This document shows positions 1 to 5,849 of a stretch of 8,683 nt of DNA, piece by piece. The stretch is from Aliivibrio_A kagoshimensis (GTDB taxonomy: Bacteria > Pseudomonadota > Gammaproteobacteria > Enterobacterales > Vibrionaceae). The stretch lies in the NCBI RefSeq assembly GCF_050337105.1, contig NZ_JAKJSQ010000106.1, forward strand, positions 1 to 8,683, read 5' to 3'. The first letter of the stretch is position 1. Each line of letters opens with the position of its first letter. The position numbers and the translations under genes are program-made. The notes under the pieces are model-generated. The model ran no database searches. It saw only the letters and a program-made list of their open reading frames with translations, and had not been told where the DNA came from.

Positions 1-1
1 G

Positions 2-190
2 TCTGAAGCCCTTGGAATTCATAGGCGATTTCAAGCAAACACAATCAAGAATAGAAAGGTACTAAGTTACTTCACCTTGGGAAAACGGGTTTTCAAAAAC
101 ATAAAAATCAAGATAACAATGTTATCTTGGCGAATAACAGTAAAAATGTTCTACCAAAAAATTAAAGTGGCTCAAGAGCTTAGGATTTAA
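2..190 (+). CDS. IS4-family (IS10-group) transposase, C-terminal 62 residues only
   Basis: The frame is open from base 2 to the TAA at 188-190 and is the tail of a longer gene starting upstream of the window. The peptide HRRFQANTIKNRKVLSYF (residues 7-24 of the visible part) resembles the KHFQANTVRNRNVLS segment near the C-terminus of IS10 transposase, as I recall that sequence. The catalytic DDE residues lie further upstream, so I cannot tell whether the enzyme is intact. In IS10 this protein cuts and pastes the element by binding its ends. The stop codon lies 19 bases before the end of the element, inside the terminal repeat, which is the usual compact arrangement. The family call comes from recalled similarity, not a search. 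Confidence 0.8.
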   Translation, partial: SEALGIHRRFQANTIKNRKVLSYFTLGKRVFKNIKIKITMLSWRITVKMFYQKIKVAQELRI

Positions 191-209
191 TTTTGTGGGG
201 ATCCTTCAG
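187..209 (-). repeat. Terminal inverted repeat (right end) of the IS10-like element
   Basis: On the minus strand this reads CTGAAGGATCCCCACAAAAT and three further bases. It shares roughly 17 of 23 positions with the IS10 end as I remember it, including the CTGA tip and the GATCCCC core. It overlaps the stop codon of the transposase. The partner repeat at the other end is not in the window. Confidence 0.75.
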
Positions 210-213
210 TGTC

Positions 214-241
214 TGTCCATGTTAACGTGTCCATGTTAACG
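214..241 (+). repeat. Exact tandem duplication of TGTCCATGTTAACG
   Basis: Two perfect, adjacent 14-base copies lie at 214-227 and 228-241; each contains the palindrome GTTAAC. They sit between the insertion-sequence end and the surviving part of the MarR gene. The array overlaps the 10-mer GTGTCTGTCC at 209-218, which recurs inverted at 1462-1471. The duplication could be a slippage scar or part of a short interspersed repeat; the sequence alone does not decide. Confidence 0.85.
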
Positions 242-495
242 GGACGCACGATGGGCCAAAGTAGACAAGCGACTCAGCGTGTGGCTGATATCATGGTCAA
301 AGGCGGGCTACTCACGTGGATAGACAATCCAGGGCACAAAAAGGCTAAACTGGTGATCTGACTGAGATAGGGAAACAAGTTTACTGTTTACTGGATAACA
401 AACAGGAGAAGTGGGTGGCACTTGGCGCTGAAGATATTACGCGCTTAGATCTGGATAACATGGCTCAGTTTCTAGAAAGAGAAAAGGTCAAATAA
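242..495 (+). pseudogene. MarR-family transcriptional regulator remnant, 5'-truncated and frameshifted
   Basis: From about base 242 the frame encodes GRTMGQSRQATQRVADIMV, which resembles the recognition-helix region of MarR-family winged-helix regulators. It continues through a wing-like segment with NPGHKKAKLV and then hits TGA at 359-361. One frame over, from base 358, translation resumes with LTEIGKQVYCLL, the usual continuation of this family, and runs to TAA at 493-495 (ending LEREKVK). A single lost base near 353-358 would explain the break. About half a typical ~150-residue MarR protein is missing from the N-terminus, including most of the dimerisation and ligand region. No functional protein is expected. 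If it once regulated the adjacent phosphatase gene, that control is gone, but this is a guess. Confidence 0.8.
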
Positions 496-541
496 GGGGT
501 AACTAAAAAGTAATTCGTGGAACGACTTATGATGTTGATAG

Positions 542-550
542 TGTTATAAT
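542..550 (+). promoter_or_regulatory. Extended -10 promoter for the PP2C-like phosphatase gene
   Basis: TGTTATAAT combines a perfect TATAAT (545-550) with a TG one base upstream, the extended -10 form that can work with a poor -35. No good -35 hexamer is seen 16-18 bases upstream. Transcription would start near base 557, giving a leader of about 50 bases before the ATG at 607. Confidence 0.6.
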
Positions 551-606
551 ACTGATTTTTAATAGGTTTTATGTGGGCTATGCCTCAATAATTGAAAGGA
601 ATAACT

Positions 607-1449
607 ATGCGTTTTGATGCATTTACCGATACATGTAAAACGTTCAATGAAGATATCTTCGGCCATACTGAGCACTGTTTTTGGGTTTTAGATGGTGCCT
701 TATCGCTAAGCAAAGCCAATTATACCGATGCGTTTAGTGATATCGTTTGGGTCGTTAACTGGTGGAACACCTATTTATTGCATAATATTGAACAGTTTAA
801 TAAAAGCATCGTAACGATTCTTGAGGAGGGTATTGATCAACTCAATCGAGAATTTAATCAATACGTTGATTACCGCACACTGTCAAAACTGGATCGTTCA
901 ACAGCCTCTATCATTATCGTAAGAATCAATAACCATACCATAGAGTGTTTTGGCTTAGGTGATAGTGAAATTAATATTCGAGATAAACAGGGTACCGTAG
1001 AGGTGCTGGTAGATGGCAAGATTGACCAGCTAGACAGTCAAGTCATCGACATGATTTTTAATAATAATGAGCGGGTAAATCATATTCAGTTTAACGGTTA
1101 TACCAATAAAGAGTTAGCGGTATTGCAAAACAATAGAATGAAGATGAATGAGACAGATGGTTATTACATATTAGAGCACGATAAAAATGCAATTCGTCAT
1201 GGTCACTATAAAGAGTACCCACTCTCTGACATACAAGACATTATTTTGATGAGTGATGGGTATTCCGCCATATATAATAAATACAATCAGCTCACCATAG
1301 AGCAGTTAATGGATCGATGTCATCGCGATGGTGTGCAACCGGTCATGGAGTTGATTCGTTCAACGGAAAAGGGTGATGAAAATTTTCAAAAGTATAAGCG
1401 GTTAAGATTGCATGATGATGCCACGGTGATATATCTGTCTGATATTTAG
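607..1449 (+). CDS. Stand-alone PP2C-like serine/threonine protein phosphatase
   Basis: This 280-residue protein shows the PP2C signature motifs in order. NEDIFG (14-19) and WVLDGA (26-31) carry the first metal-binding aspartates, STAS (98-101) follows, then GLGDS (116-120), the metal-binding ILMSDGY (213-219) and HDDATVI (269-275). PP2C enzymes remove phosphate from Ser/Thr using two Mn/Mg ions, and these aspartates supply the ligands, so activity is plausible. No signal peptide, membrane segment or extra sensor domain is visible, so it is probably a cytosolic single-domain enzyme. ATG 607 is preferred over the upstream in-frame TTG 592 because AAGGA (596-600) lies six bases ahead of it. No kinase or substrate gene is adjacent: the left neighbour is a dead MarR gene and the right neighbours are convergent. 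The target is unknown. Confidence 0.8.
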   Translation: MRFDAFTDTCKTFNEDIFGHTEHCFWVLDGALSLSKANYTDAFSDIVWVVNWWNTYLLHNIEQFNKSIVTILEEGIDQLNREFNQYVDYRTLSKLDRSTASIIIVRINNHTIECFGLGDSEINIRDKQGTVEVLVDGKIDQLDSQVIDMIFNNNERVNHIQFNGYTNKELAVLQNNRMKMNETDGYYILEHDKNAIRHGHYKEYPLSDIQDIILMSDGYSAIYNKYNQLTIEQLMDRCHRDGVQPVMELIRSTEKGDENFQKYKRLRLHDDATVIYLSDI

Positions 1450-1455
1450 AAGGTT

Positions 1456-1490
1456 ATGTTGGGACAGACACGAGAATGTTCTCCCAACGT
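1456..1490. other. Hairpin between convergent genes, possible weak bidirectional terminator
   Basis: GTTGGGA (1458-1464) pairs perfectly with TCCCAAC (1482-1488), and the stem can extend outward by one wobble and one A-T pair. It lies in the 55-base gap between the phosphatase gene and the convergent dioxygenase gene, where a shared terminator would be expected. No T-tract follows on either strand and the loop is long (17 bases), so intrinsic termination is uncertain. The 5' arm and loop contain GGACAGACAC, the reverse complement of the GTGTCTGTCC at 209-218. Confidence 0.45.
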
Positions 1491-1504
1491 TAGTCATTAA
1501 AGGC

Positions 1505-2209
1505 TCACTCAGACCAATACCAGCTCGTAACGTTATAACGGTATTGGTCAGGATATTCAGCATTTAGTCGATTCACCCAGTGCTCAGAGCCATCGGAGGA
1601 GGGGGCAAAAAGGACGCAGCGATTAAACAGTGGTGCAATGCTTACGCTCTGGTCATTTTCGCCAATAAAAACCAGCTCTCCCCCAGCATTGTTGCGCCAC
1701 GCTTTATTCAGGTAAATCAACATACAGATCTCTCTACCGGGAGAGTCATCAGCATGTTGCTCAACAAAATCAGAAGCGCCTAGTCGAAAATAATTGGTAT
1801 TTACCTGAGGGTCTTCCACGTGAATGTCGGTGATTTCGACCTTAAAAATTCGCGACAACAGAGACATAAACTCATCACCACGCAAATAGGATAAGAAATG
1901 CTGCGCCAGTGTTGAATCCTCCGACGGCACCATTGACACCTCAGGTTGCCACACGTCTCGCTGTACAAACCGCTGTTCGGTGCTGGTGTTTTCCCACTCA
2001 GACTGATTAACATAGAGGGCAGAGTAGGTATGTTGTTGGGTCTGCCAGTGTTCGGTTTGCGCTAACGTGTGCACGATCTCACTCAGCTTGCAGTTATTAA
2101 ATAAGTTATCGATAACGATATAGTTAGGACAGGTTTTCAATAGCGATGCACGGTAGGTAGCAACGGCAGAATCACTCACTTTCTCTTCATTTAGCCACAT
2201 TGAATTCAC
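1505..2209 (-). CDS. 2-oxoglutarate/Fe(II)-dependent dioxygenase, prolyl-hydroxylase-like
   Basis: This 234-residue protein has the 2OG-Fe(II) oxygenase C-terminal core. His152 and Asp154 form HxD in VEQHADD, His210 is the distal iron ligand in SEHWV, and Arg224 in QYRYNV is well placed to bind the 2-oxoglutarate carboxylate. Between them LIYLN (164-168) and GGELVF (176-181) are the usual core strands. Such enzymes hydroxylate proteins or small molecules with O2 and 2-oxoglutarate. The first ~100 residues are not recognised. No signal peptide is seen, so it should act in the cytosol. The GTG start at 2209 overlaps the stop of the upstream gene (GTGA), which suggests coupled translation; an ATG at 2200 is an alternative. 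It is the last gene of a three-gene operon. The substrate is unknown. Confidence 0.8.
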   Translation of the reverse strand: MNSMWLNEEKVSDSAVATYRASLLKTCPNYIVIDNLFNNCKLSEIVHTLAQTEHWQTQQHTYSALYVNQSEWENTSTEQRFVQRDVWQPEVSMVPSEDSTLAQHFLSYLRGDEFMSLLSRIFKVEITDIHVEDPQVNTNYFRLGASDFVEQHADDSPGREICMLIYLNKAWRNNAGGELVFIGENDQSVSIAPLFNRCVLFAPSSDGSEHWVNRLNAEYPDQYRYNVTSWYWSE

Positions 2210-2598
2210 TCACTTCTTTGATTAGACAGCCACAGAGATATAAGGATGATAAAGGGAGTAGCGATGAAAGCTTGAATCATGAAACGGAAATCAGTGCCAA
2301 TAACAAACAGCACCATGGTTGAGATTACTCCCAATAACCAGATGTGACGATTGGCGTTTTTAATCGGTCTGAATACTCTTAATGTTAACCACACTATGGC
2401 ACTATAAAAGAGTATTATTGCCAAGCAGTAAAATCCCCATTCATACCAAGAGAACCAATCGGCGTAACAGTGGCCAGAAGCATACCTATCGGTAGGGCAG
2501 AGATCACGCTCAACCCAAATATAAGAGGCAGTCAAAGAGAGTCCAATGAAGGATTCAATAAGCAATAGGCTCAATACAAACGTCAACCATTGTTTCAT
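2206..2598 (-). CDS. Small four-helix membrane protein of unknown function
   Basis: The 130-residue product has four predicted transmembrane segments at about 7-28, 54-76, 87-103 and 106-125. The loop between the first two holds Cys34 and Cys44 within an aromatic-rich stretch (ADWFSWYEW, 46-54). If that loop faces the periplasm the cysteines could form a disulphide; a further Cys58 lies in helix 2. Positively charged residues (RPIKNANR) follow helix 2, consistent with a cytoplasmic loop. I do not recognise the family. The start is fixed by a 4-base ATGA overlap with the stop of the upstream gene, and its own stop overlaps the GTG of the dioxygenase gene, so it is the middle member of the operon. 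Confidence 0.7.
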   Translation of the reverse strand: MKQWLTFVLSLLLIESFIGLSLTASYIWVERDLCPTDRYASGHCYADWFSWYEWGFYCLAIILFYSAIVWLTLRVFRPIKNANRHIWLLGVISTMVLFVIGTDFRFMIQAFIATPFIILISLWLSNQRSE

Positions 2599-2930
2599 TG
2601 TTGATGTGATGCCGTTTCTTTATAGGTTAATGGGCAGCTGCTGCTATCGAATTGAAGTGAGGGAGGAGCACTAGAGGTAATCAGTGACAATAAACTGTTT
2701 TCAGGTTTGATGAATTTGGCGACACAGCCGCTATCAAAAATAACGGAATAGTTTGCAAAATCAATCTGCTCCAAAGTATCTGCAACCTTTTGGTGTTGAT
2801 TGATGAACGACACGAGTACGTTTAAATCATGCCGGTTAGTATTAGAAGGTGAGATGGCACTGTGCGAGAAAAAAGAAGATAGGAATAACACCAGCCCAAG
2901 AAATCCTTTCATTTGAAGCTTAATCACCAT
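2595..2930 (-). CDS. Small exported protein of unknown function, first gene of the dioxygenase operon
   Basis: A 111-residue protein with a likely signal peptide: a positive N-terminus, hydrophobic FLGLVLFLSSFF (10-21), then SHSA, with cleavage likely near residue 25. The mature part is about 86 residues with Cys69 and Cys99, which could form a disulphide in the periplasm. I do not recognise the family. The frame is open upstream to base 3074, but the ATG at 2930 is preferred: GGA lies seven bases before it, and the extra 48 residues would place the signal sequence internally and run over the candidate promoter. A later ATG at 2912 would also keep the signal peptide but lacks a ribosome binding site. 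Its stop overlaps the start of the next gene (ATGA), indicating an operon. Confidence 0.62.
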   Translation of the reverse strand: MVIKLQMKGFLGLVLFLSSFFSHSAISPSNTNRHDLNVLVSFINQHQKVADTLEQIDFANYSVIFDSGCVAKFIKPENSLLSLITSSAPPSLQFDSSSCPLTYKETASHQQ

Positions 2931-2965
2931 TATTAAATCCAATTTATTGTTATTAGTTTGAATCA

Positions 2966-2974
2966 ATTGTAGCA
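2966..2974 (-). promoter_or_regulatory. Candidate extended -10 promoter for the three-gene minus-strand operon
   Basis: On the minus strand TGCTACAAT is a TGn-extended -10 with TACAAT in place of TATAAT (5 of 6). It lies about 36 bases upstream of the preferred ATG at 2930, a normal leader length. No convincing -35 is present. It sits in the 237-base gap between this operon and the divergent chemoreceptor gene; I saw no clear promoter for the latter. Confidence 0.4.
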
Positions 2975-3167
2975 CTTTTGATAAATCAGAGAGAGCTAAA
3001 CATGCCTTACCTCGCAAATTCAATACTTTATATAAATTTGTTGAATGGGTTGGGCGCAAATCAATTTTTGCCACCTATGCAAACAGTAGAATTCATTTAT
3101 TCATTTCATTGTCATTATGTTAGTCAACAATTTTTGTTCTAACTCTGTTTGGGTATTCGGTCAGTTT

Positions 3168-4769
3168 ATGAAAGTTATTAGAAATATTCTTATTACGTTG
3201 GGTTTTAAAAGCATACAGAATCAGATATTACTATTGAACATTATCTTAGTTATTGCAGGTTGCAGTGCCATGACTACCATCTATGTTGGTATGTCGGCAG
3301 ATGCATCAACCATCAATATGGCAGGTAGACAGCGTATGCTCTCGCAGAGAATTGCGAAAGAAGCACTTTTAGTCTCAGTGGATATTGACCGAGTTGACGC
3401 CGTTAAAAAAACTATCATTTTGTTTGAAAAGTCGATGGATATGTTGACTCATGGCGATGATACATCTGGTATATCAAGTCCTATGTCACCTGAGATTAAG
3501 TTGCAACTCGAAAAAGTGAACGGTTTGTGGGTCGATTATCGACAAGGGATTCTTGCGCTCATTTCAGTGACTGAAAATAAGGAGCAACATTCACTCATAA
3601 TTGATTTAGATCGACGGTCACCAATCATACTCAAAGAGATGAATAAAGCGGTGGTAATGATGGAGAGTTCAAGTAATCAGAATGTTAAAGATAACATGAT
3701 TCTGACTCTAGGGCTCATTTTGACCTTGATGCTACTTTCTACCATTATCTATTTTTATGTTTCTCGTTTCTTGATGAAGCCGTTATTACCATTGAGAGAA
3801 GCGCTTAACGCGTTTTCAGAGGGTGATTTAACCAAACCACTTCCATTGACCAATAACGCTGATGAAATCGGAGCACTTTATACCGATTATAATGAAGCTC
3901 GTGCCGGTTTCTCTGCAATTTTGTCAAATGTGATTCACTCTAGTGAACACGTCAGTTCTTCCAGTGAGAGCCTTAAAAATGCAGCACTTGAAAATGCAGA
4001 GGGAATGGGGAAGCAATACCAAGAGATAGAGCTTATTTCTACGGCGATGAATCAGATAACACTAACTATTCAAGAGGTGGCAAATAGCAGTGCCAATGCT
4101 CTTGAAAATACAGTAGTTGCAGAGCAAGAAGTGTCTAAAGGGCGTTCTGTAATGAGAACCACAGCAGAGATCATCAATCAACTCAACCAGCAAGTTGATT
4201 CAGCTTCCCGGGTGATAAATACGTTAAATGACGACAGTATGCAGATAAACACCGTACTGCAGGTGATCAATGAAATTGCAGAACAAACTAACTTGCTAGC
4301 ACTTAACGCGGCGATTGAAGCGGCGCGGGCGGGAGAAGCGGGCAGAGGCTTTGCGGTTGTTGCGGATGAAGTCCGCGCACTGGCGGCTCGCACTGGTAAT
4401 TCAACCTGTGAAATAAAAGTGATGGTTGAAAATCTACAACGACAAGCATTGAAAGCCGTCGATGTGATAAATGAAGGGCAGAAACAGGCCATTATTGGTG
4501 TTGAGCACGTACAGCAAGCTGATGAAGCATTAGAGCAAATTGTTCAGTCTGTTTCGGTTATCAATGACATGAATGCCCAGATAGCGACAGCAACGAAAGA
4601 AGAGAGTATTGTTGCTGAAGATATGAATCAAAGAATCGTGCATGTTGCGGAAACATCATCGAAAACAAAAAATAATGCCACCAACAATCAACTATTGGCG
4701 AAAAATTTAGCTGAAGTGGGCAAAGAGTTAAATAGTTATACCGTACGGTTTAAGCTTGAAGGAAAATAA
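3168..4769 (+). CDS. Methyl-accepting chemotaxis protein with PilJ-like periplasmic sensor
   Basis: This 533-residue chemoreceptor should sit in the inner membrane and signal to CheA/CheW. Transmembrane segments lie at about 20-42 and 176-202, enclosing a ~130-residue periplasmic domain. That domain starts with INMAGRQRMLSQRIAKEAL (49-67), the conserved helix of PilJ/NarX-type sensors; in NarX and McpN the equivalent segment binds nitrate or nitrite, so such a ligand is possible here but unproven. A HAMP domain follows (about 203-253), then the signalling coiled coil with the conserved hairpin tip (EQTNLLALNAAIEAA, then GRGFAVVADEVRALA; about 369-406). There is no C-terminal NWETF-like tether for CheR. 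The frame also opens at ATG 3117; neither start has a good ribosome binding site. I chose 3168 because the 17 extra residues look uncharged and unlike a receptor N-terminus. Confidence 0.9.
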   Translation: MKVIRNILITLGFKSIQNQILLLNIILVIAGCSAMTTIYVGMSADASTINMAGRQRMLSQRIAKEALLVSVDIDRVDAVKKTIILFEKSMDMLTHGDDTSGISSPMSPEIKLQLEKVNGLWVDYRQGILALISVTENKEQHSLIIDLDRRSPIILKEMNKAVVMMESSSNQNVKDNMILTLGLILTLMLLSTIIYFYVSRFLMKPLLPLREALNAFSEGDLTKPLPLTNNADEIGALYTDYNEARAGFSAILSNVIHSSEHVSSSSESLKNAALENAEGMGKQYQEIELISTAMNQITLTIQEVANSSANALENTVVAEQEVSKGRSVMRTTAEIINQLNQQVDSASRVINTLNDDSMQINTVLQVINEIAEQTNLLALNAAIEAARAGEAGRGFAVVADEVRALAARTGNSTCEIKVMVENLQRQALKAVDVINEGQKQAIIGVEHVQQADEALEQIVQSVSVINDMNAQIATATKEESIVAEDMNQRIVHVAETSSKTKNNATNNQLLAKNLAEVGKELNSYTVRFKLEGK

Positions 4770-4840
4770 CGGCATCTCGCATTATGCGTACGATAAAATT
4801 CCCGTCTAATACCGACAATAAAAGTGATAACATCCAAATT

Positions 4841-4867
4841 ATGAGTGACTTATAATGAGTCACTCAT
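4841..4867 (+). promoter_or_regulatory. Promoter -10 enclosed by a perfect 10-base inverted repeat (putative operator)
   Basis: ATGAGTGACT (4841-4850) and AGTCACTCAT (4858-4867) are perfect inverted repeats separated by TATAATG, so a consensus -10 box (4851-4856) occupies the spacer. A dimeric regulator bound here would cover the promoter. A partial -35, ATAACA (4827-4832, 4 of 6), lies 18 bases upstream. Transcription would start near 4863, about 27 bases before the acetyltransferase ATG at 4890. The regulator is unknown. It is not a terminator: there is no T-tract after it. Confidence 0.65.
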
Positions 4868-4889
4868 ACATACAATATTAGGGTGCACA

Positions 4890-5318
4890 ATGATCCGAAT
4901 AGCAACAGTCGAAGAGGCACATGTGGTCTTTTCAAACATCCCAGAATTAGAACGATACCTTTCAATTGGCGAAATGGCTGCCAAGATAATCCCCGGTTCT
5001 TTAATTCTTGTTGATGAGTTACAGGGGGAGTTAGTCGGCTTTAAAATTGGCTATCCATTAAACGAAGTGGAGTTCTATAGTTGGTTAGGTGGGGTGCTTC
5101 CTAAGTATCGAAAGACAGGCTCTGCGCAAAAACTGCTAGAATTTCAAGAGCACTACGTTCGAGAACAAGGCTATCATTCGTTGTCGGTAAAATCACAAAA
5201 TCAATTCCCTTCAATGTTAAGGCTGTTGATTCGAAACGGTTATCACATTACCGACGTTGTTGAATATGGCCATAAACAAAATGAGAGAATCTGTTTTACT
5301 AAGCTGCTTAATGAATAA
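4890..5318 (+). CDS. GNAT-family N-acetyltransferase
   Basis: A 142-residue single-domain protein with the GNAT fold pattern. GVLPKYRKTGSAQKLLEFQE (88-107) matches motif A, in which the backbone of R/Q-x-x-G-x-G/A binds the pyrophosphate of acetyl-CoA; here the segment is RKTGSA. LSVKSQNQFPSMLRLLIRNG (118-137 region) is the following strand-helix pair where the CoA tail usually lies. It should transfer an acetyl group to an amine on an unidentified small molecule or protein in the cytosol. ATG 4890 is chosen because AGGG precedes it at the right distance; the frame opens further upstream at 4845, but that codon lies inside the palindromic operator. The gene stands alone between the chemoreceptor and the next plus-strand gene. 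Confidence 0.85.
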   Translation: MIRIATVEEAHVVFSNIPELERYLSIGEMAAKIIPGSLILVDELQGELVGFKIGYPLNEVEFYSWLGGVLPKYRKTGSAQKLLEFQEHYVREQGYHSLSVKSQNQFPSMLRLLIRNGYHITDVVEYGHKQNERICFTKLLNE

Positions 5319-5425
5319 AATGCAATCGATGATAGATCGTGTTTAATACTGACAGTTTTTGTCACAACTCTTCTGTAGATTTGGTATTCACAACCAGCGG
5401 CGACAAAGACATATATGGTGGGAAC

Positions 5426-5848
5426 ATGAAAAAGCGACTTATTTTAGGGTTATTAGCGTTGTCGACAGCGATGGAGGTGGCATCAAGTTCATTGGACTAC
5501 GCTCAGGTGGAACAGGTAAATGCAGTTCAAAGTGATGAAGGCACATGGTGCTTCAGTACTACGGTCCGTCATAATGATGAGGGCTGGGAGCATTATGCAG
5601 ATGGATGGCAGGTGGCGGACCTTAAGGGGAATCAACTTGGGTTGAGGGATCTGGCACATCCACATGATAATGAACAGCCTTTTACTCGGCGTTTATGTAA
5701 TGTCATTATTCCTAAGGATCTAACAAAACTGGTAGTGAGTGCGAAATGCAATCAACACGGTTATGGTCATCAGTCGATAGAGGTTGATCTTACTAAAACG
5801 AAAGGGGATGGTTTTACAGTTAAATCATCATTTCTAGAGGCTCACTAA
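5426..5848 (+). CDS. Exported conserved protein of unknown function with GWEHYADGW and HPHDNEQPFTR motifs
   Basis: A 140-residue protein with a likely N-terminal signal peptide (MKKRLILGLLALSTA, cleavage probably between residues 15 and 22). The mature part looks beta-rich and carries a dense block of polar and aromatic motifs: TTVRHNDEGWEHYADGW (45-61), LGLRDLAHPH (71-80) and NEQPFTRRL (82-90). Cys residues lie at 42, 91 and 108. From memory this pattern recurs in small proteins of other proteobacteria without a known function; I cannot name a domain. The clustered His residues (49, 56, 78, 80) might bind metal, which is speculation. The frame is open back to a GTG at 5339, but ATG 5426 starts a clean signal sequence. 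It ends one base before the AlkC-like gene begins, so the two are probably co-translated. Confidence 0.7.
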   Translation: MKKRLILGLLALSTAMEVASSSLDYAQVEQVNAVQSDEGTWCFSTTVRHNDEGWEHYADGWQVADLKGNQLGLRDLAHPHDNEQPFTRRLCNVIIPKDLTKLVVSAKCNQHGYGHQSIEVDLTKTKGDGFTVKSSFLEAH

Positions 5849-5849
5849 T

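Larger units (their letters stand above)
1..209 (+). mobile_element. 3' end of an IS10-like (IS4 family) insertion sequence, cut by the window edge
   Basis: The stretch combines the end of a transposase reading frame with a terminal inverted repeat, so it is the right end of an insertion sequence; the rest lies outside the window. Read inward from base 209 on the minus strand, the end begins CTGAAGGATCCCC, which closely resembles the IS10 end as I recall it (CTGAGAGATCCCC). IS10-group elements make 9-base target duplications, so bases 210-218 (TGTCTGTCC) are the candidate duplication, but the matching copy cannot be seen. Just downstream lies a truncated MarR gene, so the insertion or a related rearrangement may have removed that gene's 5' half. 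Confidence 0.82.

Noticed and set aside
109..129. Perfect hairpin CAAGATAAC-AAT-GTTATCTTG, followed on the minus strand by a T-rich stretch
   Set aside because: It lies inside the transposase reading frame and no minus-strand gene ends there; the stem is AT-rich and probably fortuitous.
1580..2013. Open frames on both strands within the dioxygenase gene
   Set aside because: They are out-of-frame shadows of a gene with a complete set of catalytic motifs.
2931..3074. 48-residue N-terminal extension of the small exported protein
   Set aside because: It would bury the signal sequence, lacks a ribosome binding site and overlaps the candidate promoter; ATG 2930 is better.
3117..3167. 17-residue N-terminal extension of the chemoreceptor
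   Set aside because: Not excluded, but the upstream ATG has no ribosome binding site and the peptide does not look like a receptor N-terminus.
4178..4492. 104-codon open frame antisense to the chemoreceptor signalling domain
   Set aside because: It mirrors the highly conserved, coiled-coil coding region and shows no protein family features.
4778..4788. CGCAT-T-ATGCG small palindrome after the chemoreceptor gene
   Set aside because: The loop is a single base and no T-tract follows, so it is not a credible terminator.
5350..5364. TGACA-GTTTT-TGTCA inverted repeat with CTGACA as a possible -35
   Set aside because: The arms are only five bases and no -10 box is found at proper spacing, so neither promoter nor operator is supported.
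5339..5425. 29-residue extension of the exported protein from a GTG start
   Set aside because: It would place the signal peptide internally; ATG 5426 gives a normal secretion signal.
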